Shown here one piece after another: positions 50,704 through 62,582 of a DNA stretch of 64,000 nucleotides. A program made the translations under genes and the position numbers. Location: positions 1 to 64,000 of the forward strand of contig JAMAHW010000124.1 of NCBI GenBank assembly GCA_023627715.1. The letters run 5' to 3'. Origin of the DNA: Periconia sp. R9002. Its lineage: Eukaryota; Ascomycota; Dothideomycetes; Pleosporales; Periconiaceae. Positions within the stretch are counted from its first letter, which is position 1; the number at the start of each line of letters is the position of its first letter. The notes under the pieces were generated by a model. That model was not told the origin of the DNA and did no database searches. It was given only the letters and a program-made list of their open reading frames with translations.

Positions 50704-50879
50704 AGGATGCAGTGATCGCTCAAGGAGTTGCGGTCATCTGAACATAGGACTGTGTATCGTCGATAGGTGTCGATCTTTGTTACTTGAGTATGCTCCCAAA
50801 GCATTATCGCTTCGTCAGCAACCCTCAATCAATCCACCTTGTCGAGGGCTCACCCAGTAACCTAACGACATGTGACCTC

Positions 50880-52240
50880 CTTGTTTCATTCATCTACTAT
50901 CAATGCTCAGCAAAACAACAGTCGGCGCTACACTGTGCACAGGGGAGAAAGCTAAGCACATTTGCTGGCAGCTTACAGCGTTGCGTCTGTGTGCAATGGC
51001 AAAGCCGCATTTGCTAGCGACTGTACATGCGTGTACACACACATCGGCCCAGCTCTAAGCTCTAGATTGGCAGGGGTCCAAACATCCCGCTCGGGCGCAT
51101 CAACCCGTCTGCCAGCCATTTTGTGTACGACTTCGTCCGGGGGCGAAACCTATGACAAGCTGGTAAGACGTGTGATTGAGGGGAATAAAGACAAGTGCAG
51201 TAGGGTTAGCGTTGCGCGCCACCTCCCCACAACGCATAGCTGGTGTAAGCAATAGCCGTGACTGGATCAAGATGCATCTGTGAGCGATCTAATCAATGCA
51301 CCGCTTTGATCTCTCGCCAAACTATAACTGTGGGTGGGGCTGTATGTGTAAATGCACCTAAGCTTAGTGACACTGGCATGCATGGACACGCATGCATTTG
51401 CAAATCACACTAACGCACGGAGGCTAGTTATGGTGTTCTTCGTGTTGACAGGAAGATCATCTTGAAGTGCTCACCGCTGTCTGTATTCACGAGCGTGGCC
51501 ATATTCCTGCATGAGATCCTCGACGGCCACGCTGGACTCGTCGCTGAAGGAGTTGGCTTCCAAAGCCTTGCAGCATAGCGCGCAACGCTAACTTACGGTA
51601 GCTAAACAACAAGGCGGCAGGGCATCTGGTAAGCACGTGCGGGACTCTGCCCGATGCCAGCGCGCAACGCTAACGTGTTCCACCACCCTGGTCACCTCAC
51701 CAAAATCCGTGCGCGAGCACGCGTGGAAACAACAGCGGGACGCGTATACAGTAACGTTATCAATCGCCTTAAGCAAAGATAGAGCGGATCTTGGTTTGAG
51801 CCAATGAAGGGAGATATATTAGAAACCAACGAAAGGTTTCTCAGTTATCCCTCCGAAGCCGCCTCGAAGGTACCCTCCTACAAGCGTGATCCATCAACGA
51901 CAACGTATGCTGTGCGTTCACGACAAGCACAGCTCTGATAAGTGACTGAGCTACTTTATTCTTCACTGCTGTTTCCCTATGTGGAAGAAACTTCCTTCCG
52001 TATTCTGGTAGGCGCACCCAGTTGGTGCCTGCTACCATGCTTCTTCCACACCAAAAGCGGTCATAATACGGGCTCGATCTCTAGCTAGTATGAGCCGCCA
52101 CAACTTCCTTGGGAACATGGTGCTCCTTCTCAAGATAGGTGGCAAACCTGGACTGTGTAGAGTGACAGGGCATACTTGCACTTGTGACGACAGGGCAATC
52201 GAAGCTAGATACACCAGTCAGAACCGGCGAAACTGTAACA
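50880..52240 (+). repeat. Repeat R2, copy B
   Basis: The most complete copy. It matches 27665-26768 (minus) over its left two thirds and 62990-64000 over its right part, including CACAGCTCTGATAAG and the CTCGATCTCTA block near 52075. Minus-strand frames in its right part (52214-51841) and in copy C (63965-63780) share SLIRAV.V and LKDHAC/LMDHAC, so R2 may carry the remains of a gene. The family is not recognised. Confidence 0.75.
51205..51592. mobile_element. MITE-like element inside R2, copy B
   Basis: Bounded by GTTAGCGTTGCGCGC at 51205-51219 and its complement ending at 51592. A third motif in the complement orientation ends at 51674, 82 bp further on; that extra spacer plus motif is also in copy C but missing from copy A. 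Confidence 0.65.
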
Positions 52241-52474
52241 TCGGGAATGCTCAATAACCTTTGGGATAGTCAGCAGATGGTGCTTCTCCTGTATCTAGAT
52301 GCTTAAGCGCTGTATCAGATTTCAGCCTTCTCAGGTCAGAGGTAAGTAAAATGTAGAACAGTGTGTGTGTGCTGATCTATCTATCTGTCGACACCACCTG
52401 GGGAACGTATCTGGTTCCTAGGATTGCCTACTTTATATCGGGGCACTGGATTTGTTATCTGGCTAACTGACAGA

Positions 52475-52935
52475 CGTGCTAATATGCATCACTGCATGAT
52501 TGAGAAACTCAGCCCCTGTGCTCATCTACGTGACAGTATTTAGGTAGAGAGGGGTTAACGTCAGCGCATGAATGACTGTATAGCGGCAAGCTCGGGTGGT
52601 TGGTGGATTTTGTGCGATAGTACGTGCAACGCAACGTCCACAGTAAAACTGCCTGCCTAAAAGATACAAGGATGAACATTCGCAAGGACAGAAAGGAGAT
52701 CCACGGCGCACCTATGATTGGCTTGGTATGGACGAAGGCCTGTGATGATACCGCACTTATGCACGGAGCGTCTCGGTGCTGGCGCCGGCGTATACCTCCG
52801 AGTACTTGTCCGAATCTCTCTTTGATATCTTACTCGACTTGCACGTTCGTCTCGCTGGCCCTCTGATGCTCTACGTGCATTCAACTGCTACTATGGCACG
52901 TGTCTGCAATGCCGATTTGTTGTTCGGACCTAGCG
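52475..52935 (+). repeat. Second copy of the R1-end plus transporter 5' block
   Basis: The block starts with a remnant of R1 (ATGCATCACTGCATGATTG, AGAAACTCAG..CCTGTGCTCAT), shortened by deletions, and runs through the transporter leader into its first about 15 codons. It is the direct-repeat partner of 50035-50690. R2 copy B lies between the two copies. Confidence 0.75.
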
Positions 52936-55900
52936 TCGGGTCTTGTGATCGATTCGATTTTACGCTTTTTTTCGAAGATGCCATACTTGGCTTCCTACCT
53001 CATACTGCTCTACTGCTCCTGGCTCCTATCCGATTAGCCGCTCTTCGATTACGGCATGATAGAGTTCAACATCTGCACTGGGGTTCTCTGAAAACGGTAT
53101 GGTTCTTAAATAGATCGCCTTACAAGTTCTAGAACTCACCACCAACAGATTGCGGGGGTTGGTTACACTTCGTCGTCGATTGTGCTACTAGCAATATGGA
53201 TCAGGCTAGACATGTTCAAGACAAGGCTCTCGATTGCATCGGCATCTGTGGAAGCTCTCGGCTCTTTGTTCATCGTCGCCTTATCCCAGCTGGAACACAA
53301 GAAAACCGTGCGACCAAGCTATCTGCTACAAGTCTTTTTACTGGTCTTGCTTTTATGTGACGCTGTCCGCCTACGTACTTTGTTTTTGATGGACTACCCC
53401 CTATCGCTAGTCTCCTCGAAGTCGATTCGCACCATTTTGACTGGTTTGCTACTACTGTTGGAGTCCATCAATAAGCGCATGCTTTTTTACTTCGAAGAAG
53501 ACCGTTGCCTGCAGCCCGAGGAGACTATTGGAATATTTCAAAGATGCCTTTTCTGGCACCTCAATGGACTTTTCAAAGTGGGCTACCGGAAAGTACTCCA
53601 ACCAGCGGACTTGTACGGGATGGATGCAGACCTTGCTTCCAAAGAGCGAGAGGCACTCTTCCAGGCTGCTTGGGCGAACCAGGACAAAATGAAGTCTGCA
53701 CCTCTGATACGATCGATCCTTAGCGTCTTCTGGTGGGATATGCTTCTACCGGCCTTTCCGCGGTACGGTGATTCTTGACGGCCTGTTACTAAGGAGATGG
53801 GACTGATCAGTGACCTACAGATTAGTCCAAGCCGCAACTACTCTCAGCCAACCGTATTTAATCACTGCCATGATTGGCTTTATCCAAGATCGAGATAGGT
53901 CCAGTTCACGCGACAAGGGCTACGGTCTGATAGCTGCCTTTGCACTCAACTATGTCCTCCTCGCAGTCGCTTCAAGCTGGTGCTCCCAAAGCATCGCGCG
54001 GTTCTCAACCAAGCTTCGTGGCTGCCTTATATCGACTCTTTTTGAAAAGACGTTGCACACCTCGTCCAAAGATATAGACTTGGGTAAAGCCACGGTTCTC
54101 ATGTAAGTATCATTGCCCTTCTTGTGATCAGCAATAGAGACCTACACATCGCTGGTGATAAGCCTCCACTAACTGTAGATTAAACGAGAGCATTTGGGGA
54201 TCTCCTCTCATGTTTTTGGAAATCAGTACTGATTGGAGAAGGAATGTCGATGTAGAGAAGCTGCTCTTGGGTTGCAAGCAGATCCATGAAATATGGGCCA
54301 CATTGATCAGTCTCGCTGTCTCTCTCTACATACTCTACACCCATTTGGGTAAGTCAACAAATACGAGCTCTTTGCGCATCAGCATGCTGATCGCCCCTTC
54401 TAGGCGCGGCTTTCATTGCACCGTTTCTGACCGTCATCATCGCTACTATGATTAGTATGTGGCTTGGTATCAGCGTGAGAGCGCGTCAGTTACTTTATGC
54501 TACCGCGACAGAACGGCGTGTGTCAGCTATTGTACATGTCGCTGGCAAAATGAAGGAAGTTCGGATGCTTGGGCTGTCCGAAGCAGTCTTCAAGACGCTA
54601 ACAACACTGCGAGACATGGAAGTGGCTGCACAAGTCGACATTGAGAAAATACTCGTTTGGGTATCACTGATCGCCAACGTTATGTTCCAGCTAACAACTG
54701 TGGCAACTTACGTTACTTTTGGGCTCATAATGCTGTCCCAACGCCACGAGGGGAGCCTTGATCTGAATCGGTTATATGGTTCCTTATCAGCGCTTAAGCT
54801 TGTCACGTCGCCGCTTGTCATTGTCTTACAGCTTATACCGGCTTTCCAATCCTGTCATAGCTCCGTCAAACGCATCGAAGAGTTCCTCAAGTGGGATTCT
54901 GTTATAAAGACAGAAGAGGTGGATCAGAATTCCACCGCGCCCGACGAGGGTACCGAGCTACTTTCTCTCCACAACACGGACCGTACTGTAATGATTTGGA
55001 TGGAGAAGGCCAACTTCGCTATCAACAATCAGACACTACTGTTCGACCTAAATGTTCAAATTCGAAGCGGCACCTTCACAATGGTCGTTGGAAAAACCGG
55101 CTCAGGGAAGTCGATTTTTCTACGCTCTATTGTGGGTGAGACTGAATTGTACGGAGGTCAGTTCAAACCTTCCTTGTCCGGCGACGCTTTCTGTGCTCAA
55201 GAAGTCTGGCTGCGAAATGTCACAATACGAGACAATATCATCGGTGAAAGCCGATATGACGAAGAATGGTATAAGACAGTGCTTTGGAGCTGCATGCTCT
55301 TCGCAGATTTGCAACAGATGAAACGAGGAGATAACACAATGGTTGGCTCACAGGGCGTTTCGTTATCTGGAGGCCAGAAGAACCGCCTTTCTCTAGCGCG
55401 AGCCATCTACGCTAGAAAGCCAGTTCTTGTCATCGATGACATGCTTGCAGGATTGGACAATACGACTGAGCAGCTGGTGTTTGATCGTGTCTTTAGTAAA
55501 AGCGGCCTTCTCCGGAAATCCAATGCCACGGTCATCCTAGCTACACATGCTATCCGTTACGCTAGTTATACAGATCAGATCCTTCTCCTATCCGATGGGC
55601 GTATCGTTGGGAAGGGAAGATATGAAGAGCTAGTCGTCGGGAATCTTCATTTTCAAGATTTCAAAAGTACCAGGCAAGACAAGATTCGGATTGAACGTGC
55701 CATGGAATACGACAAGTCAATGCTCAATGGTGGCACGATCCTTCTTAGACCAGGGCAAGACGTTATTGTAGAGGAAGAACTAGACGGCGTGCATCAATCT
55801 GGAGACAAGCGAAGTCTACTAGTTTTCATGAAAGCTGCCGGCCTCCTGCACATGATGCTGTACTGGGTAATCTTGGTGTCAGGCATAGCCATGACCCAAA

Positions 55901-57775
55901 TCCAATATCTATGGCTGAAATGGTGGGCCGAATCGAAAGATCAAAGCAGATCGGCTACCACCCGTCAGATTTACCTTTTCATAATTGTTACCTTGGTCAA
56001 CATCCTGATCTACCTAGCCAGCTTCTCCCATTTTTCCCTATGGTTCACTCCAAGAGTGAGCCTGAATCTGCACGCCAGCCAACTCATGGCTCTTATGCGC
56101 GCCAGTTTCTCATTCTTAACATCCACGGTAAGCCAAGATCTTATTGCTGAACCTCCGCGGTCTTCGAAATGGGCTTGAGCCTTCCTCCTTGGCATTACTT
56201 CTCCTTAGATTAAACTGACCACAACATTGCTAGGACACGGGATCCATAACCAATCGCTTTTCCCAAGACATCATGATAGTGGATCTCGAGTTACAGAATG
56301 CATGGCTGAACATGACATTTGAGGTACTTAGCTTAGTCTGCTCGATGGTCATCATGGCTATCGCCACACCACCCGCTGCCGCTACGATTCCTCTACTAGC
56401 TATTGTGGGATATCTTATTCAAAGGGTGTATCTTCGAACTTCGAGACAGGTCCGGCTCATGGATATTGAGTCCAAGGCGCCGCTCTGTACCCATTTCCTG
56501 GAAACGCTGGCCGGGATAGTTACTGTTCGTGCATTTGGATGGGTTGCAGCGTATCGAAAGAGAAAGAATGCCCTCCTGGACCAATCCCAAGTCCCATACT
56601 ACCTATTAGCCACGATTCAAAATTGGCTGGCTCTGGTGCTCGGGCTCTCCGTTGCAGGCTTGATCACGTTGATGGTTGGCCTGGCCGTTGCGCTTCGCAC
56701 ACAGATTGATCCGGGCTATTTGGGTCTTGCATTAGTGTCTGCTGTACGTTACCTAGATGCTGGTGCCTGACAATATACTGATAGTAGTAGATGGACCTTG
56801 GATTCAATTTTCGCGTCATCATCTTTTTTTGGACCCAACTCGAGACTTCTCTCAGTGCCATTACCCGCATCCGCCAATTTGCTGCTGCGCCCCCAGAACA
56901 ATCAGAGACCACCGCTACGGACGTACCGGAGTCGTGGCCCAAAGATGCCTCCATCCTGTTCAGGGATTTCACGGCAAGCTATACTGATGGCGGGAATACG
57001 GTTGTAAGGGGAATCGACCTCGAAATTCACGCTGGCGAAAAGATCGGTCTTTGTGGTCGAACCGGAAGTGGGAAGTCTAGTCTCGTCGCTGCACTCTTTG
57101 GCTTGCTTCATCAGCAATGTGGCGATATTAGCATCGGCCACATTTCCACGACAGATGTTCCGCTGTCTGTACTTAGGTCGAGGATAATATCAATCCCACA
57201 AGAGCCCTTCTTTCTCAGCGGCACAGTTCGGCACAACCTTGCGCCCTGGCAGCGGGAAGAGAAGCAGCCCGTCGTCTCAGACATACGGATGAAGGAAGCA
57301 CTGCAAAAAGTGCAGCTCTGGGACAAGCTGAGCAATGCATCTGGAGACGTGCAGTCTGCTCTTGACCTGAGCCTCAATAATGTAGAAAGCTGGCTTTCGC
57401 AAGGCGAGAAGCAGCTGTTCTGTCTGGCAAGAGCACTCTTGATGAACGGGAAGATTCTGGTTCTCGACGAACCGACTAGCAGGTAATGTCTTTCTCTCTT
57501 ATGGGAATTTCCCTTGTCGGTGTGCAGGACCTGAGCTGATAGCATTCCAAAGTGTCGATGCTCGGACCGATGCGCTCATGCAGCGTGTGTTGCGCAATGT
57601 CCTTTGGGATCGCACCGTTATAGCTATTACACATCGCCTGGATACCATTCTAGACTTTGACCGTGTGGTCGTCATGGATGCAGGCCAGATTGTTGAAATC
57701 GGGGATCCCGCAGAACTCATGCAGTCAGAAGGGAGCCTATTCAGAACGCTGGTGGAGTTACAGGGTAAAGAGTGA
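52893..57775 (+). CDS. ABC-C (MRP-type) multidrug/peptide exporter
   Basis: ATP-driven exporter in the plasma or vacuolar membrane. My model has eight exons: 52893-53096, 53149-53762, 53821-54102, 54242-54348, 54404-56127, 56234-56743, 56791-57482 and 57553-57775. All phases fit, giving 1451 residues, normal for the family. The N-terminal TMD0 shows FGPSVGSC and FEDAILGFLP. TMD1 follows, then NBD1 with GKTGSGKSIFLRS, LSGGQKNRLSLARA and VLVIDDMLAG. TMD2 is followed by NBD2 with GRTGSGKSSLV, LSQGEKQLFCLARA, LVLDEPTSS and ITHRLD. NBD1 has Asp where a catalytic Glu is usual, a known ABC-C asymmetry. It lies 3.4 kb beyond the NRPS 5' end and is divergently oriented, so export of the NRPS product is a reasonable role but is inferred from position only. 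Confidence 0.88.
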
Positions 57776-58780
57776 TTTTCGAAGTTGAAGTTTCCTGCAC
57801 CTACGAAGCTGGTGAGCAATTACTATATATACGAATGTCAGATTTCATAGTGTGTTGTAGTGAAACGCAGTAGTTGGAGGCGCTCCTCATTAGTAGTGGA
57901 GACCAAGGGGCGAACGTCACATGAAAGCAACATCGTTTGCTTATCTGATATTGCGGCAGGGCTTGGCAATTCTGAGGTTGGTCGTCCAGCACTATATGTA
58001 TCACATTTGTCTCATTCAAAAAAGGACACTACTGCTTCTTATTCTCTACCCACAGGAGCATGGATAAGCTTGAATGCAAAATAGCAAACACCTTTCAGAT
58101 CCAGCCTTTTGGAATACGTGACAACTGACATCGGCATTGTAGAATGTAACGCAGCTGTGCACTACGCACGGGTTGTTTAGGGGCATAAAACATTGAAGAT
58201 TTTTATACAAAACGACAGTCCTCCTGGCTAGCGATTACAACGGACAGATTATGGTACCCCTATAGAGTGAAAGAACATTGTGCTGATCTGTCGGTTTCGA
58301 TGACGCCGTGGTCATCGCTTGGCAAGCGCTGGGTGAATGCGTGTCATCGGTTGCCTGCATATTGCCTCCATACGGTGCTTACCTATCCAATGTAAGGCAG
58401 AATGTGGAATGCGCCCGATGATGGTTTTCCATATCGTGGAATTCCACATAGGCTGATAGCCCTGCAGTGGATAGCCACGAGCAACGATCAGGGTTCAGCT
58501 TTACCGGTCTACCGGAAGCGGCTTGTGAGCGTGATCGGTAATCGTCATCGATAGAATGCGCATTTGCGAAGTCAGCGTCCAACGATTTGCAGAACACAGA
58601 AGGGCCCTCGTCTGCTGACAACAATGCACATGGCCATGGTCACATGGATGGTCTTCACTAAGAAAGCTTACAGCTCGTCTGCGGCTGGGTGTTGAGTCTT
58701 TTACTCGTAGCTTGTTGTCATGACTGTGCAGATTGTAAAATTTCGCGCGAACGTGCGTCAAAGCGTACAGATAGGCGCTT
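57776..58780. other. Gene-free stretch up to the gap
   Basis: No supported gene. Short frames on both strands overlap one another and lack motifs. The transporter's 3' UTR falls in the first part. Confidence 0.35.
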
Positions 58781-58880
58781 NNNNNNNNNNNNNNNNNNNN
58801 NNNNNNNNNNNNNNNNNNNNNNNNNNNNNNNNNNNNNNNNNNNNNNNNNNNNNNNNNNNNNNNNNNNNNNNNNNNNNNNN
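58781..58880. other. Assembly gap (100 N)
   Basis: Exactly 100 N, the conventional length for a gap of unknown size. It ends directly at the start of an 8-bp tandem repeat, so the repeat probably stopped the assembly. Order and distance across it are not certain. Confidence 0.98.
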
Positions 58881-58972
58881 TTATTGATTTATTGATTTAT
58901 TGATTTATTGATTTATTGATTTATTGATTTATTGATTTATTGATTTATTGATTTATTGATTTATTCATTTAT
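58881..58972 (+). repeat. Microsatellite (TTATTGAT)n
   Basis: At least eleven head-to-tail 8-bp units, near-perfect until TTATTCATTTATTTAG at the right end. It abuts the N gap, so the true length is unknown. Confidence 0.97.
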
Positions 58973-59236
58973 TTAGTTAGTTTTTTGCTCGCCTCGACAA
59001 GCGTCGCATTTGCATCTTACCACGAGTGACTTATCATATTGTAGCCGAGTGGCTCGCTATGGTAGACAAACTACGTCATCAACTCAAAACGCTCCTTTTG
59101 CGCGTCGTCAGCAGCTTAGCAACTTTGCTATGGCGGCAGGTCGCTTATACCCGCTGACTCGGCGTGGACTGGACCGAAGCGCCAGGTTGGTCCTCCTCGG
59201 TGCTTACTTCCCCGAAGCGCGTAAGCGAGGAAAGCC

Positions 59237-59750
59237 TCACGATGGAAGCTCCGCTGATCTAGTGCATGGGTACCGTTTGTGGATTTCCACTAGAAATTGC
59301 ACACTCGATGCGCTTACCGTTACTGTGGAGTTGCTAAGCCGCTGATGATGCACAATGAAAAAGCGCTTTGAGGTGATGGTGCGGTCCATTTCAGCAGTCC
59401 GGTGTGATTCAATATCCTTCCGGTGGTTGATAAACAGGATAACCCATGCCTTTCCCATATCCTGTTTCGCAATGGTAGAAGCGAAATTCTGTGCCATCTC
59501 CCTTGTAGGCTGTAGACGACGAGCTATAAGACCTTCTATGTATTTGACAAGCTCTGCCTCTTGGTGTAGATTGAGCCTCTGGGTAGGTACGTGAGAAGCT
59601 GCTCTTGAGGCTGTGATCCCTTTGTCGTCGCATGTGTGGTACGAATCGCCCCTTGATTTTTCGCAGTCTTGGCATAACAGAAAGTTTTGCCTTGTCCTAA
59701 GGATATAATTTCTTCAATCGCTTTATCAATCGGACCCGTATTGATGGAGC
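59237..59750 (-). pseudogene. pogo-type transposase, N-terminal half
   Basis: The minus strand from about 59750 reads GPIDKAIEEIISLGQGKTF and YAKTAKN, the psq HTH. After a frameshift come AQSTPRGRACQIHR-like remnants and then, in a third frame, YKGDG..., REMAQNFASTIAKQDMGKAW, matching the CENP-B-type HTH of this family. No DDE domain follows. At least two frame changes. Confidence 0.6.
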
Positions 59751-59999
59751 TGTGGGTCAGTGAAGATGGTGGGTTGGTTGAGGGGTAAGCTACTAGCGCG
59801 TGCATTACCCGTCTCTTTGCGGACAGTGCGCATGTTCGCGTAATGTCCACCTTAGCTCCCAACCATCTCATTTTCAAATGGTGATAACCCCACCAAAAGT
59901 GGATGTTTTTATTAGAAGTAAACGGTGATATCATGGCAAGAGAGTAACAGTCAGTTTTCAGGTGTTCAAGCTCATGTATATCGTCGTAGAAGGTTGATA

Positions 60000-61290
60000 T
60001 TGCGCCCTCGTCGCGATATACGCGGGGGAGCCTTAGTATGGGCTTGCCTTAGTATGGGCTTTCTCTTTCTTAATTGGGATGATCGTATATTAGCCTTTTG
60101 GCGTCACGAGCTCGTTGTTTTGCTTCTTTTCAGCCTGTTTCCCGGCCTTCTCCTCCTCCCTGGCCACCCTGGCTTCCTCGCGTTGTATACGCTTCCGTGT
60201 TTCTCTTTGTCGATTTGCTCTCGTCATTGTTTGGCCTCCTTCACCTTCTTAAGTGACCAGAAGACAGCTCCTCCAGTGTATTTCCCCTGTGTCTCCAACG
60301 GCAGCGTCTCAGCAGCTTTTCTATGCTCTTTTATAGCATTCACGGCTTTAATAAGGCCGTTGATTTCATGTTTGTACAGCTCGTTTTGGGCTGTAAGGTG
60401 GTGTATACATCGCGCAAGCTTCCGCGCAGCGTTGGCGTCGCCAACGTCCGATTTTCAAATAAAGGTATGGACTTTGGGCCAATCGTCGCCAGGATAATGT
60501 GAAACTCAGCTTCCTTGTGACTGTGAGAGCGAGCGTTGTTTACCGCGGAATCGATCAATTGCAATAGCAGGGTTGAAGGGCGATAAACCTGTGTTTCTGA
60601 ACGAGCTTAGTGTCCTTTCGGAAAGCTTTTACCCACGCCGCCCAGAAAATGGGGAAGAAATCGCCTATTTTTACTGGTACAATGCCCATGGGTCGGTTTA
60701 TGAAGTGGAGTTCCTCGTTATACGCAGAAGACAGGGGTTTGAAACAACACACATCCAACGGTTGTGCTGTGTGGGTGTGGAGGAAGCATTGCAAGTAATA
60801 TAAGTTGTTTGTCGCAATATTCAATTTTAGTAATCGCCAGCTTCTACACCTATTCAACCCACGATAATCCGACATCATTGATCGTCCACCCAGAGAGCGA
60901 GGTTGTAAAATACACCTTATGCTTGTCCGGACCGAATTTGTCAGCCCAGCTTCGTGGTATGTTTTGTCCTGTTGTGGGCTGAGTTGCTCGACTGGGTTTT
61001 GCCTTGGTGGCGGCGCGCGAGAGTTCGACGCTCAACACCATATTTTCTCGCGATTTCACGTCAATAGATGGCATTTTCATATAATGGCAATGTTCTGAAA
61101 TTGACGCGTTTTTGTTTAGGGTGGACATTACGCGAACATGCGAACTGTGCGCACAAACGCGGTAATAAACTTGGAGCAGCTTGTTGAATCAGGATGCATT
61201 TGGATTTGAGAAGAGCAACTTGAGAGCATGGGTTGGTGGGTCTCACACGGATGTACGCCATGGCACCTAATTTAGACAAATTATATTGCA
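60000..61290 (-). pseudogene. pogo-type transposase, C-terminal half
   Basis: Pieces in several minus-strand frames appear in correct order: SLSGWTINDVGLSWVE (about 60.9 kb, part of the DDE domain), HTAQPLDVCCFKPLSSAYNEEL and KIGDFFPIFWAAWVKAF (60.7 kb, the conserved block after the last catalytic residue), then TGGAVFWSLKKVKEA (60.25 kb) and a Lys/Arg-rich tail, the usual C terminus. It lies upstream of the N-terminal fragment at 59.2-59.7 kb in the same orientation, so these are two different broken copies, not one gene. Confidence 0.65.
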
Positions 61291-61339
61291 ATTCACACCT
61301 TGAATCTCGCTAGACCTATATAGTCGTCCGAGTCGCATT

Positions 61340-61440
61340 GCGACTCGCAATGCATCTTGCACCAGGATTCAGTCACGTGACTCGCTTACGTGTCGAGATT
61401 GTGCTCGGCTTCAGGTCCCAGATCCCAGTCCTCGGCTTCA
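61340..61440 (-). repeat. Flanking repeat of the gag region, distal copy
   Basis: The phrases CACGTGACTCGCTTACGTGTCGA and TTGTGCTCGGCTTCAGGT recur, slightly changed, at 62910-62960. The two blocks are direct repeats flanking gag, as LTR remnants would be. Here the second phrase is tandemly doubled and overlaps the 3' end of the gag frame. Confidence 0.55.
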
Positions 61441-62582
61441 GGTCCCAGATCCCAGTCCTCGGCTAGCCTGTCATGCATCGAGCGCGGGAAATATTCGCTT
61501 CCTTGTTTAGCCGAAAGATGTGTGAGGCATGTATCATCGGCACAGAATGTCCAATGTAACCCGTCATGCTCCTTACTAACTGCTAACTTTCCGTTCTTCT
61601 CGAGTGCTTCCTTTCCTTCTTGGGGGTTCTCTTCTCTCTTTCGACAGTCCCTAGCGAAGTGCCCTTTCTTGCCGCATCCATAGCAAGCACCTTCCTTGCG
61701 TCTCTGAATCTTCCAAGGGTTCTGACCTTCTCGTTGATAACCCATTTCTTCCTTTGCGTCTAGCACCATTGGTTCGCTTTTGTCTCGTCGTTCCCTACGC
61801 TTGTCGCGGTTTTCTTGGCCCTTGTTTTCCTGCCGCTCCATGTGTAATTCATCGTCCACGCGTATGGCCTGGGCTATCATAGCCTCTAGAGTCGCCGGCC
61901 GCTCCCTACGCATCATTTCATAGTGAATCTCCTGTTTCAGTCCTCGACGAAACTGCGCCACCAAGGCTGCTTGGTTCCAGTCGACATTGGTGGCGATATG
62001 TTCGAATGTCGAAACATACGCCGTAACTGTCTTGGTCTGTTGTATGTTGAGCAGTTTTCTTTCCGGGATTCTCTCAGCGTCCAAGTCCCCGAACAAGGCT
62101 CTGAGTTTCTCGGTGAAGTAAGTGTAGTCGTTGAAGATGAGGTTGGTCTCGGGCCTTCTGTCTTCGGGTTGATTGAGTTGGAAGTCGGTCAAGTAGGCTT
62201 CAAACCAGTCCATGGCTTTTCCTTCGAAGTGGGTGGCGACGTATCCCATCTTCTCACTTCCATTCTCGAAGTAGCTCCTATTGGTTCCGAGGTAGATCGC
62301 CATGGACACCAGAAAGCTACGGAGCTTGTCGCGCTGTCCACCAAACTTCGCTGATTTTACGAGCTTGAAGTCCCAGGTCTTTATTGACAATTCCCTTTGT
62401 GCTGCAAGGAGTGCTTCGATCTGAGCGCTTAATTGTTCTATTGCTTCTCTGGCTTTTGCCTGATCCTGAGTCAGGGAGTTGACCACTTCTTTCATACTTC
62501 TAATATCTGCTGGGTCTGATTCGTGTGCGAACAGCAGGGTGTTGCCCATTTGTCCTGTTTGGGAACGCTCTGTGGCCATCAT
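61386..62582 (-). CDS. Gypsy-type retrotransposon gag, without pol
   Basis: A 398-residue frame. After a coiled-coil start (residues about 25-65) comes the retrotransposon gag core (KSAKFGGQRDKLRSFL, GKAMDWFEAYL, TVTAYVSTFEHIA, LVAQFRRGLKQEI). A charged linker and one CCHC zinc knuckle follow (CYGCGKKGHFARDC, C-x2-C-x4-H-x4-C). The protein ends with a doubled nine-residue unit, DWDLGPEAE, encoded by a 27-bp direct duplication, then HNLDT. Gag packages element RNA in virus-like particles. No protease, reverse transcriptase or integrase follows, so the element is not autonomous here. The intact frame in a decayed setting is notable. Confidence 0.85.
   Translation of the reverse strand: MMATERSQTGQMGNTLLFAHESDPADIRSMKEVVNSLTQDQAKAREAIEQLSAQIEALLAAQRELSIKTWDFKLVKSAKFGGQRDKLRSFLVSMAIYLGTNRSYFENGSEKMGYVATHFEGKAMDWFEAYLTDFQLNQPEDRRPETNLIFNDYTYFTEKLRALFGDLDAERIPERKLLNIQQTKTVTAYVSTFEHIATNVDWNQAALVAQFRRGLKQEIHYEMMRRERPATLEAMIAQAIRVDDELHMERQENKGQENRDKRRERRDKSEPMVLDAKEEMGYQREGQNPWKIQRRKEGACYGCGKKGHFARDCRKREENPQEGKEALEKNGKLAVSKEHDGLHWTFCADDTCLTHLSAKQGSEYFPRSMHDRLAEDWDLGPEAEDWDLGPEAEHNLDT

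Noticed and set aside
59237..61290. One pogo transposase gene spanning 59.2-61.3 kb
   Set aside because: On the minus strand the C-terminal blocks come before the N-terminal blocks, so these are parts of two copies.
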